A stretch of 64,000 bases of DNA, from contig JAKQEQ010000042.1 of assembly GCA_029556545.1 (NCBI GenBank), positions 82,729-146,728 of the forward strand. The letters run 5' to 3'. This DNA comes from Candidatus Hydrogenedentota bacterium. Its GTDB lineage: Bacteria > Hydrogenedentota > Hydrogenedentia > Hydrogenedentales > JAGMZX01. Position numbers and translations under genes: made by a program. The notes beneath the pieces were generated by a model. The model ran no database searches and was not told the DNA's origin. It saw nothing but the letters and a program-made list of their open reading frames with translations. Below are positions 1 to 9,914 of this stretch, one piece after another (position 1 is the first letter of the stretch; each line of letters begins with the position of its first letter).

Positions 1-527
1 GCCGTCTTCTCGCGCTGTTCCGGCGTACAGACACGATAGAAGACAATATTGTCGATCTTCAGGCCTGAGAAACGGCTGGCAAAGGCCATGTCGCCGCAGA
101 GCTGCCCCCGGGCCTCGTTGTATGCGGCTTCGCTCCGGCCCAGATCAAATCTGTCGAAAACCGTGCCCAGCCGGTCCTGAAGATACTGCCGAATTTCCTG
201 ATAGGGGAGCCGAAGAACGTCGCGCGCTGCTTGCGTGGTCGCGTAAAGCGCGGCGCTGTCTTCCACATGTATCGTCACCAGGCACCAGACAAGAAGGTCC
301 TGCTCCCGTCTGTCACTGCTGACCTGAAGTTCATGAAATGGGACCTGGACCAGATCCCAATGGACGAAGACACTTTCCCCGTCCCGAAGGCGCGTGCGAT
401 CTTCCGCAATGGGTGGCTGCTCGATGCCGGAAGGCGTGGCGCGAAAGGCCGTAGTCTCGGCCTGACGCTCATACACGCCATCGGGTGCGTGAATGATTCT
501 GGCGACTTCGTTGCGGTGCAGGATCAT
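1..527 (-). CDS. SPFH/band-7-like protein, 3' end cut by window edge
   Basis: An open frame runs from an ATG at 527 to the window edge, giving 175 codons with no stop. Its ATG overlaps the stop of the upstream gene (ATGA at 524-527), so translation is probably coupled. The visible part is soluble, with no signal peptide or membrane segment. It has a beta-rich stretch with FVHWDLVQVP, then a helical stretch with DVLRLPYQEIRQYLQDRLG. That layout and the spacing to GLKIDNIVFYRV resemble the SPFH/band-7 fold and the N-terminal half of the SPFH-FHA gene at 5137-7053. SPFH proteins scaffold membrane microdomains. The family call is an inference from resemblance; the reading frame itself is well supported by the overlap and continuous coding character. 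Confidence 0.6.
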   Translation of the reverse strand, partial: MILHRNEVARIIHAPDGVYERQAETTAFRATPSGIEQPPIAEDRTRLRDGESVFVHWDLVQVPFHELQVSSDRREQDLLVWCLVTIHVEDSAALYATTQAARDVLRLPYQEIRQYLQDRLGTVFDRFDLGRSEAAYNEARGQLCGDMAFASRFSGLKIDNIVFYRVCTPEQREKT

Positions 528-1876
528 CGCGTTTTCCTTTCCGCAGGCGATACGCCTTCCCAATAGACGGAATCAAGGAAAAACTCGACGGGCTCGTTCT
601 GATGCGGTTGCGCGGACTTGTTGGTTACCCAGCAAAAACCTGTGACCACCCGGGACAAGTCCACCCCCTTCAGGCCGATCGCGTATTCTTTCCACTCCGG
701 CGTCAAGGTGGTCCATTCCGTCGCGGGGCCAAACGGCGACGAATCGCCATACTTTTTGTCCCCGATGAACGCCGCTTTGAACTGCACCTTGCACGGTCGA
801 GGCGCGCGCGCCCAGAAGACCACGCGCTGCGCGCCGCTCAGGTCCCAGCCGGGCGCGGGCGTCTCGCCCCAATACGCCTTTTCCGGGTCGTCCGGATTCA
901 GTGTCCCCCATCCGATGCCGCACCAATACGGCGCCTGCCACTCCTGAATCTTCACCTGGATGCAGTTCTCGCCGGATTGCGGGTTATCGCGGCTGTCCGG
1001 CACGAACGTGACCATCTTGGACGCTTCCGCGGGCATCCAGTTGGCGGGGACCCAGTCGTTCATGTTCTTGTCAGCATAGACCCAGAAGCGGTTCGGCTCG
1101 GGGGCCGCCGGCGCCGAAGCGCTGGACGAGATGGTGGTCTCAGCCGGCTTCTCCGGGAATTCCCAATAGATTTCGTCGAGGTAGAAGTCGATCGCCTTGT
1201 TGGGTTCCGATTGCGCATCGCGGCTGGTCACAAAGCAGAAGCCCGTAACGACGCGCGACAAGTCCGCATTGCCCACATCGATGGAATACTCCTGCCAGTC
1301 CGGCGTCAAGGTGATGTAGGATGTCGCCGCGGGCCGCTTCTGCGAGTCGCCATACGGTTTATCACCCATGATACACGCCTTGAACTGAATCCGGCTTTGA
1401 GACGGTGAACGCGCCCAGAACACCACCCTCTTCGCACCGCGCAGGTCCCAGCCGCCTGCCTCGGTTTCCCCCCAGTAAGGCTTGTCCACGTCTTCGGGAT
1501 TGGGCACGGCGCAGGCCACGCCCGCCCAGTAGGGCTGCGACCATTCCTCAATGCGCACGTGCAGACACGACGTCCCGCTCTTCGGCTGGTCGGCGCAGGC
1601 AGGGTCAAACACGCGAATGATCTTCGCCGACTCCGCGGGCATCCAGTTCCCCGGTATCCACGAGTTCAGGAACGTGTCCCGGTACACCCAGAAGCGGTTC
1701 CCCGCAGCCAAGTCGGGCGCGTGATTGCTGGTGGCTGCCGCCTCGGCCACACTTGCGCGCAACAGCGACGGCAACCAGTCGTGGCCGACCCAACCGCCGC
1801 TGAAAATCAGGGCAACAAGGCAAGCCACTGCCGCGATGGCTCCAACTCCTGTACAAACACGCTTTGTGGTCTTCAT
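524..1876 (-). CDS. Exported protein with two tandem beta-sandwich-like repeats
   Basis: The 450-residue product begins at ATG 1876 behind a strong AGGAGG site. A longer TTG-started frame from 1918 lacks such a site. The N-terminus has a basic MKTTKR start and a hydrophobic core (about residues 8-27), so it is a signal peptide or membrane anchor. Two homologous units of about 190 residues follow (roughly 50-250 and 255-445). Each opens with NRFWVY and carries W-x-PxNWMPAE, PYWGET, WDLxGAxRVVFWAR and DLSRVVTGFC. The Trp-rich, beta-predicted units resemble galactose-binding or carbohydrate-binding sandwiches. That function is an inference and no catalytic motif was seen. The gene lies 145 bp downstream of a kinase-TPR gene and overlaps the SPFH-like gene by 4 nt. 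Confidence 0.75.
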   Translation of the reverse strand: MKTTKRVCTGVGAIAAVACLVALIFSGGWVGHDWLPSLLRASVAEAAATSNHAPDLAAGNRFWVYRDTFLNSWIPGNWMPAESAKIIRVFDPACADQPKSGTSCLHVRIEEWSQPYWAGVACAVPNPEDVDKPYWGETEAGGWDLRGAKRVVFWARSPSQSRIQFKACIMGDKPYGDSQKRPAATSYITLTPDWQEYSIDVGNADLSRVVTGFCFVTSRDAQSEPNKAIDFYLDEIYWEFPEKPAETTISSSASAPAAPEPNRFWVYADKNMNDWVPANWMPAEASKMVTFVPDSRDNPQSGENCIQVKIQEWQAPYWCGIGWGTLNPDDPEKAYWGETPAPGWDLSGAQRVVFWARAPRPCKVQFKAAFIGDKKYGDSSPFGPATEWTTLTPEWKEYAIGLKGVDLSRVVTGFCWVTNKSAQPHQNEPVEFFLDSVYWEGVSPAERKTR

Positions 1877-2021
1877 CTGAAGTCCTCCTTTACGTGATAC
1901 ACCGCAATTTTCGGACAAGCTTGTGCTCTGACCTTCTCATACGCAGAAAAGGCGGATATCAATTCACACAAATGCTGCGGATCCCATTCCATTCCTTGGC
2001 CCTATATCCAGCAAAGCGTTC

Positions 2022-5018
2022 CTATGTCAGACTCCTAAACGTTTTCTCCGCCAACTGCAGAACGCCTTGAAGGTCACCGCGGCCCGTGCGGGCGATTTCC
2101 TCGCGGAGCACCTGCATGGCGTCGTGCGCCTTGTGTATGGCCTGCTCCCGTTGCGTCGTATCAAGCAGGAGTTTCGCGCGATAGATCTGCGCCCGCGCCA
2201 AATCGCCGCGCAGTGCTGTCCGGCCCGCCGCCACCCGCCGCTCAAAAAGCGCAATGCTCCGGTCGTAATACCCGAGCGCCTCCCGATCCTCGCCCAGAAT
2301 ATCCAGTGCCAACCCGTTATTCATGTACGCCGCGGCGAGGTCCGGCTCGAATGCCGTCAGGCCCATCGCCACCATCCGTTCGAAAGCTTCCAATTCGCCC
2401 GGCGCGTTGCCCCTGGTCATGTAAGCATTGGCGAGGTCCGGCTCGAGTTCCGTCCGGCCCTCGGAAACCAGCCGCTCAAGAAGCGCAATGCACCGGTCGT
2501 AAACCCCGAGCGCATCCAGGTACTCTCCCTGGGACCGCAGCGCACCGCCCTTGGTCATGTACAGCCTGGCGAGGTCGGGCTCGAGTTCCGTCCGGCCCGC
2601 CGCCACCAGCCGCTCGCGGATCGCGATGCACCGGTCGTAATACCCGAGCGCCTCACGGCCCTGTCCCAGGGACCGCAGCGCCACGGCCTTGTTCATGTAC
2701 GCCGTGGCGAGGTACGGCTCGAGTTCCGTGTGGCCCGCCGCCACCAGCCGCTCGTGGATTGCGATGCACCGGTCGTAAAGCCCGAGCGCCTCACGGCCCT
2801 CGCCCAAGGACCATAGCGCCGCGGCCTTGTTCAGGTACGCCGCAGCGAGGTCCGGCTCGAGTTCCGTCCGGCCCGCCGCCACCAGCCACTCGAAAAGCGC
2901 GATGCACGGGTCGTAAAGCCCGAGCGCCTCACGGCCCTGTCCCAGGGACCTAAGCGCATTGCCCTTGTTCATGTACGCCGCAGCGAGGTCCGGCTCGAGT
3001 TCCGTCCGGCCCGCCGCAACCAGCCGCTCGTGGATTGCGATGCACCGGTCGTAAAGCCCGAGCGCCTCCCGGCCCTCGCCCAGGGTCTGAAGCGCATTGC
3101 CCTTGTTGATGTACGCCGAGGCAAGGTTCGGCTCGAGTTCCGTCCGGCCCGCCGCCACCAGCCGCTCGAAAAGCGCGATGCACCGGTCGTAAAGCCCGAG
3201 CGCCTCCCGGCCTTCGCCCAGGGAGTTTGCCGCCAAGCCCTTGTTCATGTACGCCGTGGCGAGGTACGGCTCGAGTTCCGTCCGGCCCGCCGAAACCAGC
3301 CGCTCATACAACGCGATGCACCGGTCGTAATACCCGAGCGCCTCACGGCCCTCGCCCTGGGTCTGAAGTGCATTGCCCTTGTTCATGTTCGCGAGGGCGA
3401 GGTGGGGCTCGAGTTGCGTCCGGCCCTCGGAAACTAGCCGGTCGCGGATCGCGATGCACCGGTCGTAATACCCGAGTGCCTCCCGGTCCTGACCCACAGA
3501 CCGCAGCACACTGCCTTTGTTCATGTATGCGTCTGCGAGAAGCGGCTCGAGATCCCACCGGACCGCAGAAACCAGCCGCTCGTACAACGCGATGCACCGG
3601 CCGTAACATGCCAGCGCCGCGCCCGAGTCGCCAAGGTTCTCGTGCAGCAACGCCTTGCTCGTACATAGCGTGGCAAAGTCTGTTTCGAGATACTGGCGAC
3701 CCTCTCCTATCAGACGCTCATAAATTCGCGCCGCTTCCTCGTATGCCGCTAGGTCCGAGACCAACTGCGCCGCGCGCGGCCCCGTCCGGTCGAGCATCAG
3801 GCGCTCCGCCTCGCGCGGGTCCCGGCCCGCCGCACGCAACGCACGCTCCAGCCATATCCGAGGGTCGTCCCACTGGATGCACCGTATCGTCCAGCGGTCC
3901 GATTCGGTCCAGCCCTCTTTCGGCGGGCGCGGGAACCCAGGGAGGTCCCGGGGATACGGCCGTCCCACGCAGGCCGCGTATATATCCCGCAACGCGTCCG
4001 CGGCATCGAGCAAGGTCGCCCACCGCTCCCCCGGCTCCTGCCGGAAGCAACTCCGCAGCACTTCGACCACCGCAGGCGGCATCGGCGGCAGACTGGGCCG
4101 GGCCGGGCCCGTCTCCAGGTAGCGGTCGAGGAAGGCGTTCGCTTCCGCGCCCCTCTCCCAGTTCACGGTGCCATGGAACAGGGTCAACACGCTCAGCCCC
4201 CAACTCCACACATCCGTCCCGCGGTCCAAGGGTGCTCCCCGCCGCTGTTCCGGCGAGCAGAATGCCGGCGTCAGCCCGCCGAAACTCACCAGCGGTTCAC
4301 GAGAGCCGCCGGCCGTTGCCCCATCCGCCGTCTCGCCCGCCTGCGCCCGAGCACGCGCCAGCCCGAAATCCGTCACCAGCGCGCGCCCGTCCGGCGTCAT
4401 CAGGAAATTGCCCGGCTTCACGTCACGGTGCACCAGACCCCAGGTATGCGCCGCGTGCAACCCCCAAGCCGTCTGGATGGACACGTCGAGCATCTGCTCC
4501 AGCGCCATCAGCCTGCCCTCGTCTATCCACTGTTGCAGCGACCCGCCCTCGACGAAGTCCGCAAAGATGCCGATGGTGTCGCCGAACGCCCGGAAAAACC
4601 GGCACTTGACCACGTGCGGGTGTTCCGGAAAGGCAATCCAGCTGTGCAGTTCCCTGAAGAAGGCCCGATGATGTTCCGTGTCCCGGACAAGGTCGGGCCG
4701 GACCCGTTTCACGGCAAACCGGTCCTCCGTCTTCGTATTCTTCACGCAGTAGACCGCGCCCATGCCCCCGCGCCCGAGGATGCCGTCCACCGTGAATATC
4801 TCGTCCAATTGGACCCCCGGCGCCCAACCTTCGGCCCCGTCCTCACGCGGCCCCGTGTCCCGGCCCCTGCCGAACGCAGCCGAGTCGATGGGCCGGACCC
4901 GTTCCCGCGACTCGACCGGGGACACAATCTGCGTGTCGGGCAGCGCTGAGACCGTTGTTTGCCCCCTGTCCTTTGCGCTATCTTCAGATGGCGGTTGTGA
5001 AGAGTCTTCAGACGCCAT
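2022..5018 (-). CDS. Ser/Thr protein kinase with C-terminal TPR-like repeat array (paralogue 1)
   Basis: A 998-residue kinase starting at ATG 5018 behind AAGGAG. The Hanks-type kinase domain (about 75-345) has a glycine loop LGRGGMGAVY (81-90), catalytic Lys104, HRDVKPGN (from 197), DFG (217-219) and SPEQ in place of APE. The C-terminal half holds ten 46-residue helical repeats of the type GRTELEP-LATAYMNKG-ALxSLGEGREALGxYDRCIA, plus a diverged terminal unit, then a capping helix. No membrane segment is visible, so it is probably cytosolic. It phosphorylates Ser/Thr on unknown targets, and the FHA protein encoded upstream is an obvious candidate reader. Close paralogues lie at 16145 and 29481 with six and four repeats. 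Kinase activity is well supported by intact motifs; the role is unknown. Confidence 0.93.
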   Translation of the reverse strand: MASEDSSQPPSEDSAKDRGQTTVSALPDTQIVSPVESRERVRPIDSAAFGRGRDTGPREDGAEGWAPGVQLDEIFTVDGILGRGGMGAVYCVKNTKTEDRFAVKRVRPDLVRDTEHHRAFFRELHSWIAFPEHPHVVKCRFFRAFGDTIGIFADFVEGGSLQQWIDEGRLMALEQMLDVSIQTAWGLHAAHTWGLVHRDVKPGNFLMTPDGRALVTDFGLARARAQAGETADGATAGGSREPLVSFGGLTPAFCSPEQRRGAPLDRGTDVWSWGLSVLTLFHGTVNWERGAEANAFLDRYLETGPARPSLPPMPPAVVEVLRSCFRQEPGERWATLLDAADALRDIYAACVGRPYPRDLPGFPRPPKEGWTESDRWTIRCIQWDDPRIWLERALRAAGRDPREAERLMLDRTGPRAAQLVSDLAAYEEAARIYERLIGEGRQYLETDFATLCTSKALLHENLGDSGAALACYGRCIALYERLVSAVRWDLEPLLADAYMNKGSVLRSVGQDREALGYYDRCIAIRDRLVSEGRTQLEPHLALANMNKGNALQTQGEGREALGYYDRCIALYERLVSAGRTELEPYLATAYMNKGLAANSLGEGREALGLYDRCIALFERLVAAGRTELEPNLASAYINKGNALQTLGEGREALGLYDRCIAIHERLVAAGRTELEPDLAAAYMNKGNALRSLGQGREALGLYDPCIALFEWLVAAGRTELEPDLAAAYLNKAAALWSLGEGREALGLYDRCIAIHERLVAAGHTELEPYLATAYMNKAVALRSLGQGREALGYYDRCIAIRERLVAAGRTELEPDLARLYMTKGGALRSQGEYLDALGVYDRCIALLERLVSEGRTELEPDLANAYMTRGNAPGELEAFERMVAMGLTAFEPDLAAAYMNNGLALDILGEDREALGYYDRSIALFERRVAAGRTALRGDLARAQIYRAKLLLDTTQREQAIHKAHDAMQVLREEIARTGRGDLQGVLQLAEKTFRSLT
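2150..3570 (-). repeat. Tandem 138-bp repeats encoding 46-residue TPR-like units (about 10 copies)
   Basis: Within the kinase gene the DNA repeats every 138 bp, with near-identical blocks such as GGCTCGAGTTCCGTCCGGCC. The repeats are in frame and copy number differs between paralogues. Confidence 0.9.
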
Positions 5019-5136
5019 GACTTGACTCCTTGCTGTTCACAATCACATACGCGTTAGAAACCCGATCTGGCGATGTCTTCCAGGCCGCTATCAACCCGTT
5101 AGCGTTGGCGCCGTGGCACAACACCAACGAGCCTTC

Positions 5137-7053
5137 TCACAGCACGCAGTGCACGAGCAGGTCACAGTGTTTCTCTCCCTTGCTCAGGCGCACGATGTCG
5201 CCCGGATTGAGTACTTGCGTCTCATCCTTCTGCAACTGATGCCCGTTTACCTTGGTTCCATTGGTGGAACCGAGGTCGCGGACACAATACTGCTTCTCGC
5301 CCCGGGAAGTGCGCATGGATTCTATCTCCACATGCCTTCGGGATATTCCCTCGCTGCCGAGCACCAGGTCGCAGCCGGATTCCCTGTCTTTCCCGATTAC
5401 CCAGGCGGTCTTGGAATCGTCCAGCAAGAGCGACGCGCCCGCGCACGGCCCCTCGATGCACGTGAGCGCGAACCTGCCAGGAACGGGCCGGACCACGGCA
5501 AGCGCGCGGGCGCGTTCCTCCACGTTGCCCGCGAGCACAACCTTCATTCTGTACCCCCCGACCTCGATGATATCCCCTTGTTCGAGCCTCTTCTTCCGCT
5601 GCACCAATGCGCGGTTGACCGACAGGCCGCGCCCGCTGTGCAAGTCCTCGATGAACACGCCCGCGTCCGGCGTCCTGTCTTCGCGCGCGGGGGCGGCGTT
5701 CCAGTACACGATGGCGTGAAACCGGGCGACGCCCGCGCCCGTGATGCGTAAGTCGCAGGCGGGGTCGCTACCAATCAAAATGGGCGCGCTGTCGCTCGTG
5801 GGCGCGTGGCCTATGGACGAGACGAGTTGCACCATCGCGGACAAGCTCGTTTGGGGCGTCTCGGTTTTCCGCGCGAGTTCCGCATAATCGCTGGGTTCGA
5901 TGGTCTGTCCGGAAGACCCGATCGAGCGCAGCAGGTCGTCGCGCACCGCCTGCACTTCCTGCGAAGGGTCGATCTTGAACACCATCCAATAACCGCCCAT
6001 GCGCAGCACGTCGCCCGACTGCAGAAACCGCTGAGCGATGCGCTCCCCATTGAAAACCGTGCCGTACGTGCTGGCATGGTCAACGAGCAGCAGCCCGCCG
6101 TCAATCCGCGCGACCGTTGCGTGTAGCGCGCTCATCCCCGCCCCCGGCAGCTTCACATGGCAGTTCTCATCCCTGCCCGCCAGGCACCAGGGACGCCGCA
6201 TCTCGAAGTAGGCTGGATGCTCGTTCGCGGACAGCATGACAAAGCGCGGGTTCTCCTGGCCCTTTTCGGCGAGGAGAACGGGCCTGCCCTGAACGCTGGC
6301 TATGGGCTTGTCCTTATCGATAGAAGGCGCCGCGTCCGCTGCATGAAGCTTCCCGGCAAACTCCGCATCCTCAAGCGACACGTATGCTGTTTTCGCGGCC
6401 CGGTCGCCCTGGCTGGCGCGGCTGTTCAGGACCTTGCGCTGTTCTTCAAGGCTCTCTTCCAGGGCCATGTTTTTGGCCTCGGCCTCTGCACGTATGCGCT
6501 TGATGAGGTACTTGGCTTCCTCGCCTTCAACCATGCGCTGGAGATGTGTGAGCGAGAAGTCGCGCACCGCGAATCCCAGCGGTCCGTAGATACGCCCCAA
6601 TTGCTCATTGATGCTTGCTTCGACCCGCGCCTGCGCCACGCCGCCCACCATATCTTCCGGCCTGTACTTGCCGGCCTCACGGTGCAGCGCCCGGCACACT
6701 TTTTCGCTCACGTCCAACGAAAAGTCGGACAGGGACACCGACAAGGCGTCCCGCAGTAGAAACCGGTGCAGCGCGCTCGCGCTCGCGACATCGAGAGCCA
6801 CGTGTGACTCGATTTCAAAGCTGTTGGCGGGCGTCGGCACCTCACCGACGAATTCCGTACGCATCTGGACCAGCAATTCGGTCCAGTACAGCATTACTTC
6901 GCCCGCGCGGTCTTGCGCGTTTAGGGAGAAGGCCCCCGGTCCCGGACCATAAACCTGGCCGCTCGCAATGCCATAGGCGGCCACTTGGGAAGGCAAAGTC
7001 AATTGCCGGCCTTGGGCCGGGATAACACTGCAGATGTCCGCGGCTGGAAGCAT
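5137..7053 (-). CDS. SPFH-like protein with three FHA domains
   Basis: A 638-residue protein starting at ATG 7053 behind AGGAGAGAG. The first 230 residues resemble an SPFH/band-7 region: beta segments, then a long charged helix with EGEEAKYLIKRIRAEAEAKN. Three FHA-type modules follow, near 295-365 (AGRDENCHVKLPG, SALHA, TYGTVFNG), 430-515 (IGSDPACDLRI, RFHAIV, GRGLSVN) and 545-635 (SRRHVEI, STNGTKVNG). The third has the full phosphothreonine-binding signature (R, SRRH, STNGT); the first two are degenerate. No membrane segment is seen. It lies between a CHAT protease gene and a kinase gene, so it may gather kinase-phosphorylated partners onto a scaffold; that is inference. The FHA calls are firm and the SPFH call is moderate. 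Confidence 0.85.
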   Translation of the reverse strand: MLPAADICSVIPAQGRQLTLPSQVAAYGIASGQVYGPGPGAFSLNAQDRAGEVMLYWTELLVQMRTEFVGEVPTPANSFEIESHVALDVASASALHRFLLRDALSVSLSDFSLDVSEKVCRALHREAGKYRPEDMVGGVAQARVEASINEQLGRIYGPLGFAVRDFSLTHLQRMVEGEEAKYLIKRIRAEAEAKNMALEESLEEQRKVLNSRASQGDRAAKTAYVSLEDAEFAGKLHAADAAPSIDKDKPIASVQGRPVLLAEKGQENPRFVMLSANEHPAYFEMRRPWCLAGRDENCHVKLPGAGMSALHATVARIDGGLLLVDHASTYGTVFNGERIAQRFLQSGDVLRMGGYWMVFKIDPSQEVQAVRDDLLRSIGSSGQTIEPSDYAELARKTETPQTSLSAMVQLVSSIGHAPTSDSAPILIGSDPACDLRITGAGVARFHAIVYWNAAPAREDRTPDAGVFIEDLHSGRGLSVNRALVQRKKRLEQGDIIEVGGYRMKVVLAGNVEERARALAVVRPVPGRFALTCIEGPCAGASLLLDDSKTAWVIGKDRESGCDLVLGSEGISRRHVEIESMRTSRGEKQYCVRDLGSTNGTKVNGHQLQKDETQVLNPGDIVRLSKGEKHCDLLVHCVL

Positions 7054-7211
7054 TGTCTCTCTCCTGTCCAGGCTTCTGGCTACCGTCGTTTTTCCTCTAC
7101 GGCGGAAAGCGCGACATCAATTCAAATCAAGTAGAACCACTGCCCTCTGCCCGCAGGAAGAACATCATGGTTACCCCGCCCCCGTGGCAAGCATCGGCGC
7201 ACATATCTTCA

Positions 7212-9914
7212 TTAGACGCGGTGCGAACGGTGTGCTGCCCGCTCCTTCGCGGTGGCGGGGCGCAGCGCAGCTTTCCCATTCACTTCCTCTCTGCGGAATT
7301 TCCCCTCGTCCTGTAACAAATCAAATACGAAGAGCACTTCGTCCACGGCTATGGTGGTGCGCAATGTCGTCTCCACGGCGTCCTGGACCTTGCTTGTCGT
7401 CACGAATTCAAATGCGTCGAGATATTCGACCACCCACTTCCGAATCGCTTCCATGCGCTGATGAACAGTCTCTGGTTCGAGGCTTTCCGCGAATTTGCGC
7501 ACGCCGGTGGCCATGCCCGGCAGGGCCGGTCTGCGCACGCGCCACGTGTCGCCGCTTGGCTCGACCAGGATGAGCATCTCCGTCGGCAGGGCGACCGCCT
7601 TGACCTCCTTCACCCAGCCTTGGGGGGCAATGGCCACCCAGTACGCGTCTGGGATTTCTCCCTGGGGCGCTGTGTCCTTGAGCCAGGCCCTGACCGTGTT
7701 CTGGGCGATGCTCAAGTGCTTTGCGTTGCATGGCATGAATACGGGGCCAAGATTCTCCATAAAATCCACGGGCGTCAAGACGGCCAATACGACGATGACG
7801 GGACGCCCCCATAGTCCCGACAGCCGGAACACCCGCACATAGTTCACCGCATTCAGGTCATTCAGCCAGTTCTCGGGGGGATGCCATCTCACGGCCTGCG
7901 CCAGGCCATTGGGCAGCCGCCATTCGCTCTCCATGTGTTGTTGCAGTGCGGCCGAGACCTGACTCCGGTCAAGTTCGACGAGACTGCGAACACGCGGATG
8001 CAGAAGGGAGATGTCCCGGCGTGCGGACGTAAGCCGAGGTACACGCGGACGATCCTGGGCTGCTCGACCAATGTTCACGGCCATTGCCGATTCGATGTCG
8101 TTCAGCATGCCCCGGTATTGCACGAGCCTGGTCCGCGTTGCCACATTCATGTTCTGAATGCCGCGATCTTCCAGCGATTTCAGCCACTCCGTGTCTTTTT
8201 CCGTATTCGACCGCGTCGTGTCCGGGCAATACATGGTCTGCTCATGCCACAGGCCGCACGTTTCACGTGAACACAGTTGCCGCCCGCAGTCGGCACAGAC
8301 ACCATGCCACGGGTTTTCAGCCGTGATGAAGGCGCCGCAGTGGCCGCATGCCTGCGGTTGACCTGTCGGCGACGCCTCCGCCAGGCAAGCATCACAAAGA
8401 CCACGAAACCAACCGTCATCGCGGGGGCAGATGGAACGCTTCTCATTGCGATGCCGTCCCTGAGGATCCGCACACTCCTTGCTCAGCCCATGCCGAATCG
8501 GGTGTCCATTGTTGCAGCAGTGTTCCCAACAGAGTCCCTGTCCAGCCCCCCGGCAATGGGAACATACCATGTTCCCGCACTCTGCCACTCTACACGGCGC
8601 AAGCTGCACCCCATCGGCCACTGGATGCCCCGCGGAACAGGTGATCGGCGTATCTGCCGCACAGTGAACGTCACACAACTGTTGGGCGTAACCGCGGTCG
8701 TGCGGGCAAATGACCCGTCCACAAAACACGCCAGCGTCCAATCCGCCACAAAAGGCGATAGGAGCGCTATCAACGCGATGGCCGTTGCCGCAGAGGTAGG
8801 CATCCCCCGGATCGCCATACAGGACATATGCCAAGCCGAGCAATGTCCCGGCATCAAGCGGGTTCCCCTCGCTACCGCGCAACGCCCGACGCGCGATCCG
8901 AAGGGACTCCCCAACGGTTCGTCCCTCACCCAAGGCCTTGTAGAAGTCCACCATGGCAAGCGGGCAGCGTTGAAGCGGCAACTCCACCGTGGTACAGATG
9001 TAATGGCGAATGCCTGCCCTTAATGCGGCATCAGCCATGCCATACAATCGCGTTGTTTCCGGCCATTCGGCTTCCCAGCCGCACGTTACGCCCGACTCGC
9101 AACTGGTGGAGAAAAGAAGTAATGGCGGAAGCGCACCTGCATCAAAGGATCGCAGCAGGTCCTCGGCGGTGAACACGCTTTCAGGGTCGCCACTGATTAC
9201 AAAGCCGCTCTTCTCCGGATTTTCCTCGTCATACTTGTAGTGAGAGCAAATGTTCACCGCCTCAAAAACACGCATGGCGGACTGTATATCGGAAATGGCG
9301 AGCGTTTGGGAAACCACACCGGAATCCAAATTAAAACTTCCAGCCAAATCGACGGTGGTCCAGGAAGTCGCAAGATCATTCACCGGCCCTTCAGGAAGCT
9401 GCATACCGGGATCGATCATTGTATGCACGCGATAGGGCAGACTGGCACCAAGTCTTTGGCCTTTGGCCGGCCCTGGCCGTTTCGGATTGAGCAACTCCTT
9501 TCCCGTCGCATATTCGAATGCCAGGAAGTCATTCCACAAATAGATTCCGTCAAACGGCACCCCGTTCAGAAGGGGGTCTACCCTGAAGAGAATCTGTCGT
9601 ATCGAGCGGTCGTTGCGCAGTCTGTCCAGAAGCTCCGCCGGCATCAGATGCGTGCGCAATCGTTCGCTGATGGGTTGAAGGACAGTCTGAATCCACGCTG
9701 TGAGGTCCGGCAGCGGTTCCCAATGCTGCGCTGAGACAATTCCTTCCCCTAGACACTCGATAAACGTCCTGGAATCGTCTAACAGTCCCTCATAGCCGCA
9801 CACGCGCGGTATAAACAAAGCCGGTAGTGTCTTTCCTTGGTCTGTCCGGATTTCCGCGAGCAATTCCACGCGATCGTCGGGGAAGACGCGATATTGAAGA
9901 ACAAGCGTCGCCAT
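7212..9914 (-). CDS. CHAT-domain cysteine protease with tandem zinc-binding modules
   Basis: A 900-residue protein whose ATG overlaps the stop of the upstream anti-sigma-like gene by one base (TGATG at 9912-9916). Residues about 100-370 look like a CHAT (caspase-like, clan CD) peptidase. A candidate catalytic His225 sits in NICSHYKYDE and Cys272 in FSTSCESG, followed by the typical RLYGMADAALRAGIRHYICTT and FYKALGEGRTVGESLRIARRAL. Residues 375-565 carry three Cys/His modules of the pattern CxxGHxV...C...C...LC..HC plus a fourth Cys-rich unit, so they probably bind zinc. The remaining C-terminal region of about 330 residues is unrecognised. There is no signal peptide. Its context with a sigma factor suggests regulated proteolysis. 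The CHAT call is good but substrate and trigger are unknown. Confidence 0.85.
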   Translation of the reverse strand: MATLVLQYRVFPDDRVELLAEIRTDQGKTLPALFIPRVCGYEGLLDDSRTFIECLGEGIVSAQHWEPLPDLTAWIQTVLQPISERLRTHLMPAELLDRLRNDRSIRQILFRVDPLLNGVPFDGIYLWNDFLAFEYATGKELLNPKRPGPAKGQRLGASLPYRVHTMIDPGMQLPEGPVNDLATSWTTVDLAGSFNLDSGVVSQTLAISDIQSAMRVFEAVNICSHYKYDEENPEKSGFVISGDPESVFTAEDLLRSFDAGALPPLLLFSTSCESGVTCGWEAEWPETTRLYGMADAALRAGIRHYICTTVELPLQRCPLAMVDFYKALGEGRTVGESLRIARRALRGSEGNPLDAGTLLGLAYVLYGDPGDAYLCGNGHRVDSAPIAFCGGLDAGVFCGRVICPHDRGYAQQLCDVHCAADTPITCSAGHPVADGVQLAPCRVAECGNMVCSHCRGAGQGLCWEHCCNNGHPIRHGLSKECADPQGRHRNEKRSICPRDDGWFRGLCDACLAEASPTGQPQACGHCGAFITAENPWHGVCADCGRQLCSRETCGLWHEQTMYCPDTTRSNTEKDTEWLKSLEDRGIQNMNVATRTRLVQYRGMLNDIESAMAVNIGRAAQDRPRVPRLTSARRDISLLHPRVRSLVELDRSQVSAALQQHMESEWRLPNGLAQAVRWHPPENWLNDLNAVNYVRVFRLSGLWGRPVIVVLAVLTPVDFMENLGPVFMPCNAKHLSIAQNTVRAWLKDTAPQGEIPDAYWVAIAPQGWVKEVKAVALPTEMLILVEPSGDTWRVRRPALPGMATGVRKFAESLEPETVHQRMEAIRKWVVEYLDAFEFVTTSKVQDAVETTLRTTIAVDEVLFVFDLLQDEGKFRREEVNGKAALRPATAKERAAHRSHRV

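Noticed and set aside
2150-3570. Regular 138-bp repeats as a possible CRISPR array
   Set aside because: The units are contiguous, in frame and coding, with no unique spacers and far longer than CRISPR repeats.
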